A stretch of DNA of 22,032 nucleotides. Origin: Methanobrevibacter sp. Its GTDB lineage: Archaea > Methanobacteriota > Methanobacteria > Methanobacteriales > Methanobacteriaceae. Positions 15,360 to 22,032 of the stretch are shown one piece after another (position 1 is the stretch's first letter; the number at the start of each line of letters is the position of its first letter). The stretch lies in NCBI GenBank assembly GCA_009784145.1, contig WRCI01000007.1, positions 1 to 22,032 on the forward strand, written 5' to 3'. Both the position numbers and the translations under genes were made by a program. Below the pieces are notes generated by a model that worked only from the letters and a program-made list of their open reading frames with translations, searched no databases and had not been told where the DNA came from.

Positions 15360-16811
15360 ATGAGATATATAACTAAAAAAGACATTTATATAGTAGCTAA
15401 CTATCTTGGTAAGATAATGCAGGGAGTAGGAGTAGTTATTTTATTGCCTCTCATAGTTGCTTTAATCTTCAATGAACGTGTTGATTATTTAGGATTTATA
15501 ATTCCATCCACTATATCCTTGGTTTTAGGAACATTGTTTACAAGAATAAAATCAAAAAATTCAAGAGCTCGATTAAAACATGGAATGATAGTTTCATCCT
15601 TAGCTTGGCTTTGGGCTTCTTTTATTGGTGGGCTAGTAATGTATATTTGTCTTGATATATCTTTTATCAATGCTTTTTTTGAAAATATGTCTGCTTGGAC
15701 AGGAACTGGATTTACAATCTTTGAAAATGTAGAGATCTTACCTAAATCCATACTATTTTTTAGAAGTTTAGAACAGTGGATAGGTGGTTTAGGAATAGTA
15801 GTTATAATGATTGGAATTTTAATCCATCCTGGAACAATCGCTTCTAGTCTTTATAAATCTGAAGCAAGAGAAGATAGAATAAAACCCAGCATATCTAATA
15901 CATTAAAAAAAATCCTCCAAATATACTTAGTCTACACTGTTATAGGAATAATATTTTTTACAGTAGCTGGAATGCCTATTTTTGATGCTGTAAATAATGC
16001 ATTCACTTCAATAGCTACTGGAGGAATGTCAATTAAAAATGCTAATATGGGATTTTATCAAAATGATATTTTTTATACTATTTCAATTGTTTTAATGATT
16101 TTAGGAGCTATTAGTTTTCTATCTCATTATAAAACAATTAAAACAAAGGGAAAACTTATTTTTAAAGACATTCAGTTTATAGCTATGTTTGGATTAATAA
16201 TTCTTACAAGTATTATACTCATTCTAGTTACAAAATCACTACCTATAGATGTAATTTTCCATGTAGTTTCAGCTGTAAGTACAACTGGAGCTAGTATCAA
16301 TAGTGCAACAAATATAGCTGAGTGGACAACATTCATGAAGATTATAATCTTGGGATTAATGTTTACAGGCGGAGCTGCAGGTTCTACTGCTGGGGCAGTT
16401 AAAATAATCAGAGTTATAGCTGTTTTAAGAGGAGTTTATAAAAATATAGTTAATATAATTTCTCCAAGAGGAAGAATAGTAAATATGAAGCTAACTAATA
16501 AAGAGCTGAAAGAATCACAAATTAGAGAAGCTAGTTCTTACATTGTAATTTATCTAATTTTCATTGTAATAAGTTGGTTAGTATTGGTATTTTATGGTTT
16601 TGATGGAATGAACTCTTTATTTGATATAGTATCTGCACAAGGAAATGTAGGGCTTTCTACTGGGATAATGAATAATTCACTACCTGATATAGCTAAATTA
16701 GTAGTAATATTCAATATGTGGATAGGTCGTTTAGAAATTATTCCAGTACTTGTTCTTTTAAAATCTATAATTGAATTATCCAAAGCTATAGTTCCTAAAT
16801 ATAATAATTAA
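15360..16811 (+). CDS. trkH: Trk/Ktr potassium uptake channel subunit TrkH
   Basis: A 483-residue membrane protein of the K+ transporter family built from four M1-P-M2 units. Pore-loop blocks are seen at SAWTGTGFTIF (near 118), FTSIATGGMSI (near 216), VSAVSTTGAS (near 303) and VSAQGNVGLSTG (near 430); each has the selectivity-filter glycine. GGLGIVVIMIGIL and MWIGRLEIIPVLVLL are typical TrkH helices. Here the usual GR-x-E motif (IGRLE) after the last pore loop is intact. TrkH works with cytoplasmic TrkA, encoded 195 bases downstream on the same strand, so they form one functional unit, probably co-transcribed. The last 41 coding bases are the first copy of a 44-bp triplication. Confidence 0.95.
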   Translation: MRYITKKDIYIVANYLGKIMQGVGVVILLPLIVALIFNERVDYLGFIIPSTISLVLGTLFTRIKSKNSRARLKHGMIVSSLAWLWASFIGGLVMYICLDISFINAFFENMSAWTGTGFTIFENVEILPKSILFFRSLEQWIGGLGIVVIMIGILIHPGTIASSLYKSEAREDRIKPSISNTLKKILQIYLVYTVIGIIFFTVAGMPIFDAVNNAFTSIATGGMSIKNANMGFYQNDIFYTISIVLMILGAISFLSHYKTIKTKGKLIFKDIQFIAMFGLIILTSIILILVTKSLPIDVIFHVVSAVSTTGASINSATNIAEWTTFMKIIILGLMFTGGAAGSTAGAVKIIRVIAVLRGVYKNIVNIISPRGRIVNMKLTNKELKESQIREASSYIVIYLIFIVISWLVLVFYGFDGMNSLFDIVSAQGNVGLSTGIMNNSLPDIAKLVVIFNMWIGRLEIIPVLVLLKSIIELSKAIVPKYNN

Positions 16812-16902
16812 TAATTGAATTATCTAAAGCTATAGTTCCTAAATATAATAATTAATATTTGAATTATCTAAAGCTATAGTTCCTAAATATAATAATTAAT
16901 AT
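16771..16902 (+). repeat. 44-bp tandem triplication of the trkH 3' end
   Basis: Copy 1 (16771-16814) encodes the last residues IELSKAIVPKYNN and the stop. Copies 2 (16815) and 3 (16859) follow directly, each near-identical (C to T at one site, A to T at another). Only copy 1 is translated in the present frame, as its TAA ends the gene. Confidence 0.95.
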
Positions 16903-17006
16903 TTACAGGAAAAGTATTTATTAGTGAGAATTCAATAGAAGTATTGATATTAATAGTTTTTTAATAACTTAAATTCTTAAAGACTAATTAAAATATAGGT
17001 GTTTGA

Positions 17007-17657
17007 ATGTATGCTGTTATAATGGGAGGAGGAAGTGTAGGACTATGTCTTGCAGAATTTTTAATAAATGATGGTTTTGATATTACTTTAATTGAAAACA
17101 GTGAAAATTTATGTAATTTAGAAGCTACAGAACTAGATGCAATTGTAATTTGTGGTAATGGAACTGATACAAAAATATTAGAAGAAGCTAATATAGAAGA
17201 AGCTGATTTTTTCATAGCATCTACAGGTAATGATGAAGTGAACTTGCTTTCATGTGTATTAGTTAAAAGTTATGGGGTACCTAAAATAATATCTCGTGTT
17301 AGTAATCCAGATCATGAAGAAGCTTTTATAAAAGTAGGGATTGACAATGTAATAAACCCTGAAACAACTGCAGCAGGTTTCCTTCAAAAAATTATAACTC
17401 ATCCTAATGTAGCTGATTTAACTGCTTTTGGAAAAGGAGATGCTGAAATTATTGACATGGTTATAGAAAGTAAAAAGGTTGCTGGAAAAAAAGTATCTGA
17501 AATTTCTCCAACCGATGATTATATAATAATAGCTACCTACCCTGAAGGTAATCTAACAATACCAAAACCAGAAACTGTTTTAAACAAAGGAAGTAAGATT
17601 TCGATTCTTGTAAAAAGAGATTCCTTTAAAAAAGTAGCTAAAATGTTTATGGGTTAA
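17007..17657 (+). CDS. trkA: Trk potassium uptake regulator TrkA (RCK protein)
   Basis: A 216-residue cytoplasmic gating subunit. Residues 1-130 are the RCK-N Rossmann domain with the NAD(H)-binding [13 protein letters not shown], the acidic end of strand 2 (LIENSE) and the GNGTD motif. Residues about 135-216 are the TrkA_C domain, a ligand-sensing dimer module. One RCK pair is present, as in archaeal TrkA, rather than the tandem double form of E. coli. An AGGTG binding site (16996-17000) lies upstream of the ATG. The neighbour trkH is its channel partner; the triplicated trkH tail lies between them and could affect read-through. Confidence 0.95.
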   Translation: MYAVIMGGGSVGLCLAEFLINDGFDITLIENSENLCNLEATELDAIVICGNGTDTKILEEANIEEADFFIASTGNDEVNLLSCVLVKSYGVPKIISRVSNPDHEEAFIKVGIDNVINPETTAAGFLQKIITHPNVADLTAFGKGDAEIIDMVIESKKVAGKKVSEISPTDDYIIIATYPEGNLTIPKPETVLNKGSKISILVKRDSFKKVAKMFMG

Positions 17658-17799
17658 ATTATTTTTATTTTATTATTTTTTCTAATTTTGATATTGTAAT
17701 TAATTTTATTTTTTTATTATTTTTAATTATTTTTATATTATAATTATTCATTATAATTATTTTGATATTATCTAATTAATGATATAATTAATAATGAAA

Positions 17800-18420
17800 T
17801 CAATATCCAGAAAACATTTGTTTAGCTAGTTCGATATGTTTTTTTCCATTATTAACCCAAGGACCGTGTCCAGGAAGTAAATATTCTACATCCAGCTTGG
17901 CGAGTTTTTCCATAGATTTTTTCATTTCTTCAACACTCCCACCAATATCTAGTCTTCCAAAGCCACCATTAGCAAAAACAGTATCTCCAGAAATTAAGAT
18001 TTCACCATCCCATAAGGAAATTCCTCCAGGACTGTGTCCAGGAGTATGAATAACTTCAAAATTAGCTATTTTATCTCCTTCTTTAAGTTTTTCATCTACA
18101 TCATGTCTTTTAACAGATTTTCCAAAAAGAAAGCTCGCAGTTAAAGGATTCCCTTCATCTTCAAGAATTATAGCATCTTTTTCATGAATAGCTACTTTGG
18201 AATTAGGAAAAAGATAATTTCCTCCTACATGATCATAGTGGCAGTGTGTATTAACAATCATTTCTATATCATCAATATTTAAACCAGATTCTTTAATTTT
18301 TAAAGGTAAATAATCCTTATTCATTCCAGTTCCAGTATCTATAAGAATGTTATCAATCAAATAACAGTTGGAATCAGCTCCAAAACCTTCAATAAAAATA
18401 ATGTCCTTAATTTTTTCCAT
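17800..18420 (-). CDS. metallo-beta-lactamase-fold hydrolase (glyoxalase II-like)
   Basis: A 206-residue single-domain protein. The complete binuclear metal site is present: H59-x-H61-x-D63-H64 (THCHYDH), H129 (HTPGHS), D146 (SGDTVF) and H185 (PGHG). Length and motif spacing match the short glyoxalase II-like group common in archaea, where the true substrate is mostly untested; thioester or lactone hydrolysis is typical. There is no flavodiiron or RNase-type extra domain. GGAAGAG, 5-10 bases before the ATG, may act as binding site. It converges with trkA across 142 bp of AT-rich DNA and lies downstream of the vapBC operon on the same strand. Confidence 0.85.
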   Translation of the reverse strand: MEKIKDIIFIEGFGADSNCYLIDNILIDTGTGMNKDYLPLKIKESGLNIDDIEMIVNTHCHYDHVGGNYLFPNSKVAIHEKDAIILEDEGNPLTASFLFGKSVKRHDVDEKLKEGDKIANFEVIHTPGHSPGGISLWDGEILISGDTVFANGGFGRLDIGGSVEEMKKSMEKLAKLDVEYLLPGHGPWVNNGKKHIELAKQMFSGY

Positions 18421-18447
18421 TTAAACTCTTCCATTAAATTTTTTTTA

Positions 18448-18561
18448 TTAAATAGCTATTTCTATTTTATCATAATTTAAAACTGGTATTTTACTATTTT
18501 TTAATCCTTTTTTGAAACTAATTAAACCCTCTTCAGCTAAAAGATTTATTTTATTAGTCAT
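18448..18561 (-). CDS. 37-residue ORF at the end of the vapBC cluster
   Basis: Reads MTNKINLLAEEGLISFKKGL, then KNSKIPVLNYDKIEIAI. Its ATG lies inside the end of the preceding 44-residue ORF (8-base overlap, different frame), a coupling arrangement. It may be a separate tiny protein or the second half of one frameshifted gene. I do not recognise it. Confidence 0.4.
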   Translation of the reverse strand: MTNKINLLAEEGLISFKKGLKNSKIPVLNYDKIEIAI

Positions 18562-18688
18562 TTTTATTGTCCTTGTTTCTAATTTCTTGTTTAGCATTAA
18601 ATAGTTCATCAACTTCAATAATTCCTATTAACTCATTTAAAGATTTATTTTCCTTTATTAGTTCTTTGTTTCCCACATATACCACCAT
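18554..18688 (-). CDS. 44-residue ORF directly behind vapC
   Basis: Begins MVVYVGNKELIKENKSLNEL and continues IGIIEVDELFNAKQEIRNKDNKND. It is charged and helix-forming, 12 bases after the vapC stop on the same strand, so probably co-transcribed. It could be the remnant of another antitoxin, or an accessory peptide. No family is recognised and no strong binding site is seen. Confidence 0.4.
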   Translation of the reverse strand: MVVYVGNKELIKENKSLNELIGIIEVDELFNAKQEIRNKDNKND

Positions 18689-18700
18689 ACACTATTATAT

Positions 18701-19099
18701 TTATTGTCCTATTATTTCAATTCCTTTATTATTAAAATGTTTATCAAAAGTAGCTATTTTAGTTATTCCTAACTGCTCCATAAGCTCCATATACAAACAG
18801 TCAAATAATGGTATTCTTTGAGGTAAATAATTTAATAATTTTTTCATGCTATTATTTTGGAAAGATACATCTTCAACGATTTTAAATCTACCACTATTCA
18901 AATTATTATAAATCCCTTCAAGCATTTCTTTTTCTAACTTTATTTTAATGTTTGCAATGGTTATTATTTCAAGTATTACAGAATTAGATATTACTAATTC
19001 CTTATGTTTTATTTTATCCCATATATCCAAAGCTATATTATGCTCTGTTTCTGTTTCAATATATAAACTAAGTAAATAATTAGCATCTAAGAATATCAT
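18701..19099 (-). CDS. vapC: VapC-type toxin, PIN-domain ribonuclease
   Basis: A 132-residue PIN-domain protein. The four acidic residues of the Mg-dependent nuclease site fit: D5 (FLDANYLL), E44 (VILEII), D100 (LFDCLYME) and D119 (TFDKHF). VapC toxins cleave tRNA or rRNA and are held inactive by VapB. It begins 5 bases after the end of the antitoxin gene, whose last codons contain the GGAG binding site, so the two are translationally coupled. All catalytic residues are present, so the toxin looks active. Two very small ORFs follow it. Confidence 0.88.
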   Translation of the reverse strand: MIFLDANYLLSLYIETETEHNIALDIWDKIKHKELVISNSVILEIITIANIKIKLEKEMLEGIYNNLNSGRFKIVEDVSFQNNSMKKLLNYLPQRIPLFDCLYMELMEQLGITKIATFDKHFNNKGIEIIGQ

Positions 19100-19104
19100 T
19101 ATAA

Positions 19105-19380
19105 CTATTCTCCTCTTCTTACTTGGCTTTGAAGTTCTACAGCATTAAATGGTTTTTCTGTTTTTATACTTCCTATGAAATCACTGATATCTATATTAGG
19201 ATCGCCCTCTGTTATAACATTTATTTTAACTTTGTTTTTTGCTGGCTCTTTCTCTATGCATTGTTTTAAATAGTCATTGATTATTTTTGTTTGCGTAGTT
19301 CCTTTATTAATAGCTATTTGTTTAATTGTTTCCATTATTTTAGGTTCTAAACTTATTGTAGTTCTATTTTTACTTTGCAT
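19105..19380 (-). CDS. vapB: VapB-type antitoxin, ribbon-helix-helix
   Basis: A 91-residue protein from ATG 19380, chosen because AGGTG lies about 5 bases before it; an ATG at 19395 is less likely. Residues 4-45 (NRTTISLEPKIMETIKQIAI, then NKGTTQTKIINDYLKQCIEK) form an RHH dimer domain: strand, helix, helix. Residues 50-91 are a charged flexible tail that would wrap around the toxin. Such antitoxins bind their own promoter together with the toxin; the direct repeats 23 bases upstream fit this. It is the first gene of the operon. Confidence 0.85.
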   Translation of the reverse strand: MQSKNRTTISLEPKIMETIKQIAINKGTTQTKIINDYLKQCIEKEPAKNKVKINVITEGDPNIDISDFIGSIKTEKPFNAVELQSQVRRGE

Positions 19381-19402
19381 TTTAACACCTTTCATTAGAT
19401 GA

Positions 19403-19426
19403 TTGATGATATGTGTTTGATGATAT
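19403..19426 (-). promoter_or_regulatory. candidate vapBC operator: TTGATGATAT direct repeats
   Basis: TTGATGATAT (plus-strand reading) occurs at 19403-19412 and 19417-19426, 14 bp apart, and overlaps a TATA-like ATATTTATAT (19422-19431). RHH repressors commonly bind short direct or inverted repeats at such positions. From 19432 to 19650 only AT-rich DNA is seen. Confidence 0.45.
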
Positions 19427-19650
19427 TTATATTTTTGTATAAACTATAAAAGAATTAATAAATTTTTAGTAAGTTTTGTATTGTTTATTATTTTAATATA
19501 TTTATGAGTTTGTGATTGTTGTAAGTTCTAAAAACTTATTAAAGTAAAAAACAGATAAGTATAATTAAATAACTCAAAAATAAATAAAAAAAGAAATTAA
19601 ACCATTATATCAAATATTATCGATGATATGCTTTTAAAATAAATAAAAAA

Positions 19651-19813
19651 TGGGGTCACAGGGATTTGAACCCCGATCCTGGGATTTCTCATGTCTCAGT
19701 ACTCCAATCGATCATCACACTATATGATGTTGATCACCATACTGTCAGTTACGCGTTTATTTTCTTCAAAGACAACTGGAGTCCCAGATGATGCCAGGTT
19801 ACACTATAACCCC
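19651..19813 (-). tRNA. trnW: tRNA-Trp (CCA) with 90-nt intron
   Basis: Exon 1 is 19813-19776 (acceptor GGGGTTA, ending CTCCAG at position 37). Exon 2 is 19685-19651 (A38, TCCCA, T-arm CGGGG-TTCAAAT-CCCTG, acceptor TGACCCC, discriminator A). Together they give a normal 73-nt tRNA with anticodon CCA. The exon/intron junctions can be drawn as a bulge-helix-bulge: bulges AGU and AAA, inner helix TGTCT/AGACA. The central helix CTCC/TGAG has one mismatch. CCA is not encoded. Intron position 37/38 is the usual one in archaea. Confidence 0.95.
19686..19775 (-). ncRNA. tRNA-Trp intron carrying a C/D-box methylation guide
   Basis: On the minus strand the intron has box C GTGATGA (19718-19712), guide TGGAGT (19706-19701) and box D CTGA (19699-19696). 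The guide pairs with ACTCCA of exon 1 so that the fifth base before box D faces C34, predicting Cm34. An intron-encoded guide for C34 and U39 is established for euryarchaeal tRNA-Trp. A second CTGA (19748-19745) could be box D', with TGAAGA-like sequence before it, but I cannot find a matching guide for U39. Confidence 0.85.
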
Positions 19814-19824
19814 AACCAAATATT

Positions 19825-19860
19825 AAAAAACAGAAATAATATTAATTTAATATTATTTCT
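19825..19860 (-). terminator. 29-bp palindrome plus T6 behind tRNA-Cys
   Basis: 19832-19860 is a perfect inverted repeat with 14-bp arms (AGAAATAATATTAA) around one base, followed on the minus strand by six T residues (19830-19825). It starts 3 bases after tRNA-Cys and ends 19 bases before tRNA-Trp, so it can act as terminator of the first and also overlaps the TATA position of the second. Confidence 0.6.
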
Positions 19861-19862
19861 AA

Positions 19863-19933
19863 AGCCAAGGGAGAGATTTGAACTCCCGTCAATGGATCTG
19901 CAGTCCACCGCTGCGCCCCTCAGCTACCTTGGC
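19863..19933 (-). tRNA. trnC: tRNA-Cys (GCA)
   Basis: 71 nt: acceptor GCCAAGG/CCTTGGC, D-arm GCTG-AGGGGCG-CAGC, anticodon arm GTGGA-CTGCAGA-TCCAT, T-arm GGGAG-TTCAAAT-CTCTC, discriminator U73 as expected for Cys. CCA is not encoded. A TATA element (CTTTAAATAC on the minus strand, 19959-19968) lies 26-35 bases upstream. Confidence 0.95.
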
Positions 19934-19958
19934 AACATCAAAAATTTTGTTTAACATA

Positions 19959-19968
19959 GTATTTAAAG
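19959..19968 (-). promoter_or_regulatory. TATA box of tRNA-Cys
   Basis: CTTTAAATAC-type element at typical archaeal distance before the tRNA. From 19969 to 20108 only AT-rich DNA is seen. Confidence 0.45.
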
Positions 19969-20108
19969 TTTTGTATATTTAAATTTTTTAATTTGATTTG
20001 CTAATTTTTAATTTGGATTGTGAGTTTTGGGTTTTTGATTTGAAAAATAATAATTTAACTATTATAAACTAATATTCACGAATCAATAAATAAAAAATTG
20101 GTGTTGGA

Positions 20109-20516
20109 TTAGAATTTAACTTGTTTATCTTTTCCAATAATTTCATCTAGTTCTAAACCATTTTTAAGAGCTTTATCTTTTTCAATTCTATAATTATTAC
20201 TTCTAGTTCTTTCAACTTTTTCTGGAGATAAAAAAAGCCATTTAGTGTATTTAAATTTAATTCCAATGTAAGGTTCAGCTCCAAACATTTCACAAAATTC
20301 ACATAGTCCATCTATTTGTGGAGAATCTATGTATATTTTCTCTTTTGTTGTGGTTTTAACTTCAATACCTAAGTAAATTTTACCATTCCCTGCTAAAACA
20401 TCAGGAAGGGGACGCTTTGTAGCTCCTCCTGAAGCTGGAGCTCTCATAGCTGCGAACTTCTTACCCCATAATTGATTAACCAAATTTCTTTCTTCTGCAG
20501 AACCTTTTTTAACCAT
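20109..20516 (-). CDS. hjc: archaeal Holliday junction resolvase Hjc
   Basis: A 135-residue nuclease that resolves four-way DNA junctions during recombination, acting as a dimer. The ATG at 20516 is chosen because GSAEERNLV follows at the family's normal N-terminus and AGGT lies 5 bases before it; an open frame upstream to 20654 is not part of the gene. Catalytic residues match the PD-(E)XK pattern: E9 (SAEER), D39 (RPLPDVLAG), E52 and K54 (GIEVK). RAPASGG near 25-31 is the conserved DNA-contact loop. The only unusual feature is two cysteines near 72-75. No recombination gene is adjacent. Confidence 0.94.
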   Translation of the reverse strand: MVKKGSAEERNLVNQLWGKKFAAMRAPASGGATKRPLPDVLAGNGKIYLGIEVKTTTKEKIYIDSPQIDGLCEFCEMFGAEPYIGIKFKYTKWLFLSPEKVERTRSNNYRIEKDKALKNGLELDEIIGKDKQVKF

Positions 20517-20748
20517 ACTACCTAACACACTTAATTTTATAAATTTATTTATATAGTAGATATACTTTATACTTTGTCCTAGCGTTTGGAAAGTATTATA
20601 GTGTAAAAATTTGGTGTTATACAATATTTTATTTACAATATAATTGCATATCAAAAATGAATATAAATAGAAAAAGAATAAAAAGTAAAAAAGCTTTAAA
20701 AATAGAAAAAAATTAAAAAATATAGAAATAATTAATATTAAATATTAA

Positions 20749-21261
20749 TTAATTCAATGGAATTTTTATAGAATTGGAATTGGTAGTAGTTACATGACCA
20801 TTTACACTATAGCTAAGTCCAAATCCTCCTACATAAAATGGATTTGAAACTGTTGCATTTTCACCGAAATCGATTTTAACTCCTTCAGAAGTAGGAATAT
20901 ATAGGGTGTAAGTATGTGTTTTGGTTTCACCAGGTTTGATAGTTCCAAAATCAAAATCTTCGTTTTGATCTCCAGCACTAACATTAGTTATTTCAACTTC
21001 TCCAGTATTTTTCACTTTCCATGTCAATGTGACCGAACTTCCTTCTGATGCACTATCAGGACCTGATAAAACTGCAGAAACAGAAGAAGTGTTTTTATTA
21101 TTAGTATTGTTATTAATAGTTATTTGTGTATTATTAGTTCCATTAGTTTGATTTGAATTAGTGTTATTATTGTCAGATGGATTTTGAAGTATAAAAAAAG
21201 CTGAAGCTCCAGCAATAGCTAATACAATGACTACAATTAAAGCAATGATTTTTACATTCAT
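20749..21261 (-). CDS. small membrane-anchored surface protein with Ig-like (CARDB/DUF11-type) domain
   Basis: A 170-residue protein. Residues 4-26 form one hydrophobic helix (signal anchor). Residues 30-60 are a low-complexity Asn/Thr linker (NNNTNSNQTNGTNNTQ-like) with many N-glycosylation sequons. Residues 62-170 look like a beta-sandwich: VSAVLSGPDSASEGSSVTL, TWKVKNTGEVEITNVSAGDQ, GTIKPGETKTHTYTL. This resembles the CARDB or DUF11 modules of methanogen adhesin-like proteins, in a single copy. A strong AGGAGG binding site lies 8 bases before the ATG. The domain may bind other surface proteins or glycans; this is a guess. It stands alone. Confidence 0.75.
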   Translation of the reverse strand: MNVKIIALIVVIVLAIAGASAFFILQNPSDNNNTNSNQTNGTNNTQITINNNTNNKNTSSVSAVLSGPDSASEGSSVTLTWKVKNTGEVEITNVSAGDQNEDFDFGTIKPGETKTHTYTLYIPTSEGVKIDFGENATVSNPFYVGGFGLSYSVNGHVTTTNSNSIKIPLN

Positions 21262-21558
21262 AATAAGCCTCCTAAAATATTGTAAATAAAGATAACTTCA
21301 TTATTTATTATTTTAAATTTAATTAAAACAATACAAAATTGAAAATTAAAACAATAGTTGTTTTATATAATTAAATTCTAAAATAAGCTAATATTAAATC
21401 TAATATTTAAAGAAAATAAACAATATTAGAAATATCTAGATAATAGCTATATACTACAATTATTTTTATATAACACTACTTTTTTTGTTTAAACTAGTAT
21501 ATAAAATTATTATTAAAAAAGGAAAATAAATTAAAAATTAAGAAAAAATATAATTTAA

Positions 21559-21640
21559 AAATTAAAAAAGATTATAATTTTAAAGTTAAAAAAACCATAA
21601 TTCAAAGATTAAAAAAACTATAATTCAAAGATTAAAAAAT
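21559..21640. repeat. about 23-bp tandem repeat upstream of the surface protein and tRNA-His
   Basis: ATTAAAAAAACTATAATTCA and close variants occur about four times. The gap 21262-21654 otherwise holds AT-rich DNA, with no visible gene. Confidence 0.65.
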
Positions 21641-21653
21641 AGTTAATATAAAA

Positions 21654-21730
<77 letters not shown>

Positions 21731-21797
21731 ATTGATTACAAATAAATAGAAAGTTGGTGGATGTTATAAAGATTAGTGTAGATATTGTAAAGATTAA

Positions 21798-21880
21798 TGC
21801 GGGAGCAGGGATTTGAACCCTGGTAGACCTGCGTCAACAGGTCCTAAGCCTGTCCCCTTTGGCCGCTCGGGCACCCCCGC
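21798..21880 (-). tRNA. trnL: tRNA-Leu (TAG)
   Basis: 83 nt with a long variable arm (class II). Acceptor GCGGGGG/CTCCCGC, anticodon arm ACAGG-CTTAGGA-CCTGT giving TAG, T-arm with GTTCAAATC, discriminator A. CCA is not encoded. The leader between the TATA box and the tRNA contains GGGACATACCGCCCC, GC-rich for this genome. Confidence 0.95.
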
Positions 21881-21904
21881 TTTAGATTAGGGGCGGTATG
21901 TCCC

Positions 21905-21912
21905 ATATAAAT
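21905..21912 (-). promoter_or_regulatory. TATA box of tRNA-Leu
   Basis: ATTTATAT on the minus strand, 25 bases before the mature 5' end. Confidence 0.5.
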
Positions 21913-21945
21913 CTTTAAAATATTATATGATAATAACAATATTAA

Positions 21946-22023
<78 letters not shown>

Positions 22024-22032
22024 AAAAATATG

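Noticed and set aside
4069..18420. Frequent AGCT/TAGCTA motif, considered as a genome signal
   Set aside because: Most cases come from GCT alanine codons after codons ending in A (Ile ATA, Lys AAA), on both strands; codon bias explains it.
19691..19954. Plus-strand open frame across the tRNAs
   Set aside because: It is antisense to tRNA-Trp and tRNA-Cys, a typical spurious prediction.
20517..20654. N-terminal extension of hjc
   Set aside because: The extra 46 residues are not family-like, and the ATG at 20516 has a binding site and the normal Hjc N-terminus.

Overview
The window is very AT-rich archaeal DNA, most likely from a methanogen of the order Methanobacteriales (Methanobrevibacter-like). 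The supporting evidence is Ftr, an enzyme of the methanogenic C1 pathway, together with archaeal Pus10, Hjc resolvase, a single-domain TRAM protein, archaeal Hpt, a tRNA-Trp split by an archaeal intron, TATA-type promoters and GGTGA/AGGTG ribosome binding sites. Species cannot be named from sequence alone.

Layout. Bases 1-402 are the 3' end of a bacterial-type tRNA-guanine transglycosylase. Bases 561-2150 encode a membrane-anchored TPR protein. Bases 2301-3981 hold a compact arsenic-type operon: ArsR repressor with a palindromic operator, a Cys-rich QueG-like Fe-S protein, and a thioredoxin-type arsenate reductase, with no efflux pump in the window. Bases 4069-6253 carry pus10 and hpt on the minus strand. 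Bases 6639-8578 hold a small exported protein, a frameshifted sfsA and a 58-residue orphan ORF, surrounded by tandem repeats. Bases 8761-13885 carry four unlinked minus-strand genes: NAD(P)HX repair enzyme, beta carbonic anhydrase, ftr and a UPF0104 membrane protein. Bases 14676-17657 hold a TRAM protein behind a 5' hairpin and the K+ uptake pair trkH-trkA. Bases 17800-19380 carry a metallo-beta-lactamase-fold hydrolase and a vapBC toxin-antitoxin operon followed by two overlapping tiny ORFs. Bases 19651-22023 are tRNA-rich (Trp with intron, Cys, His, Leu, Glu, all minus strand) and include hjc and a small surface protein.

Most genes stand alone with long intergenic gaps. Only arsR-QueG-like-arsC, vapBC and perhaps trkH-trkA look like operons. 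Many gaps carry their own short tandem repeat (period about 18 to 46 bp), and the unit differs from gap to gap. Points of most interest: the tRNA-Trp intron that carries a C/D guide matching C34 of its own tRNA; the ars operon built around a Cys-rich QueG-like protein; a one-base frameshift in an A7 run of sfsA; triplication of the 3' end of trkH; a GAAA-capped hairpin in front of the TRAM gene; and a tRNA-His whose G-1 is not encoded.
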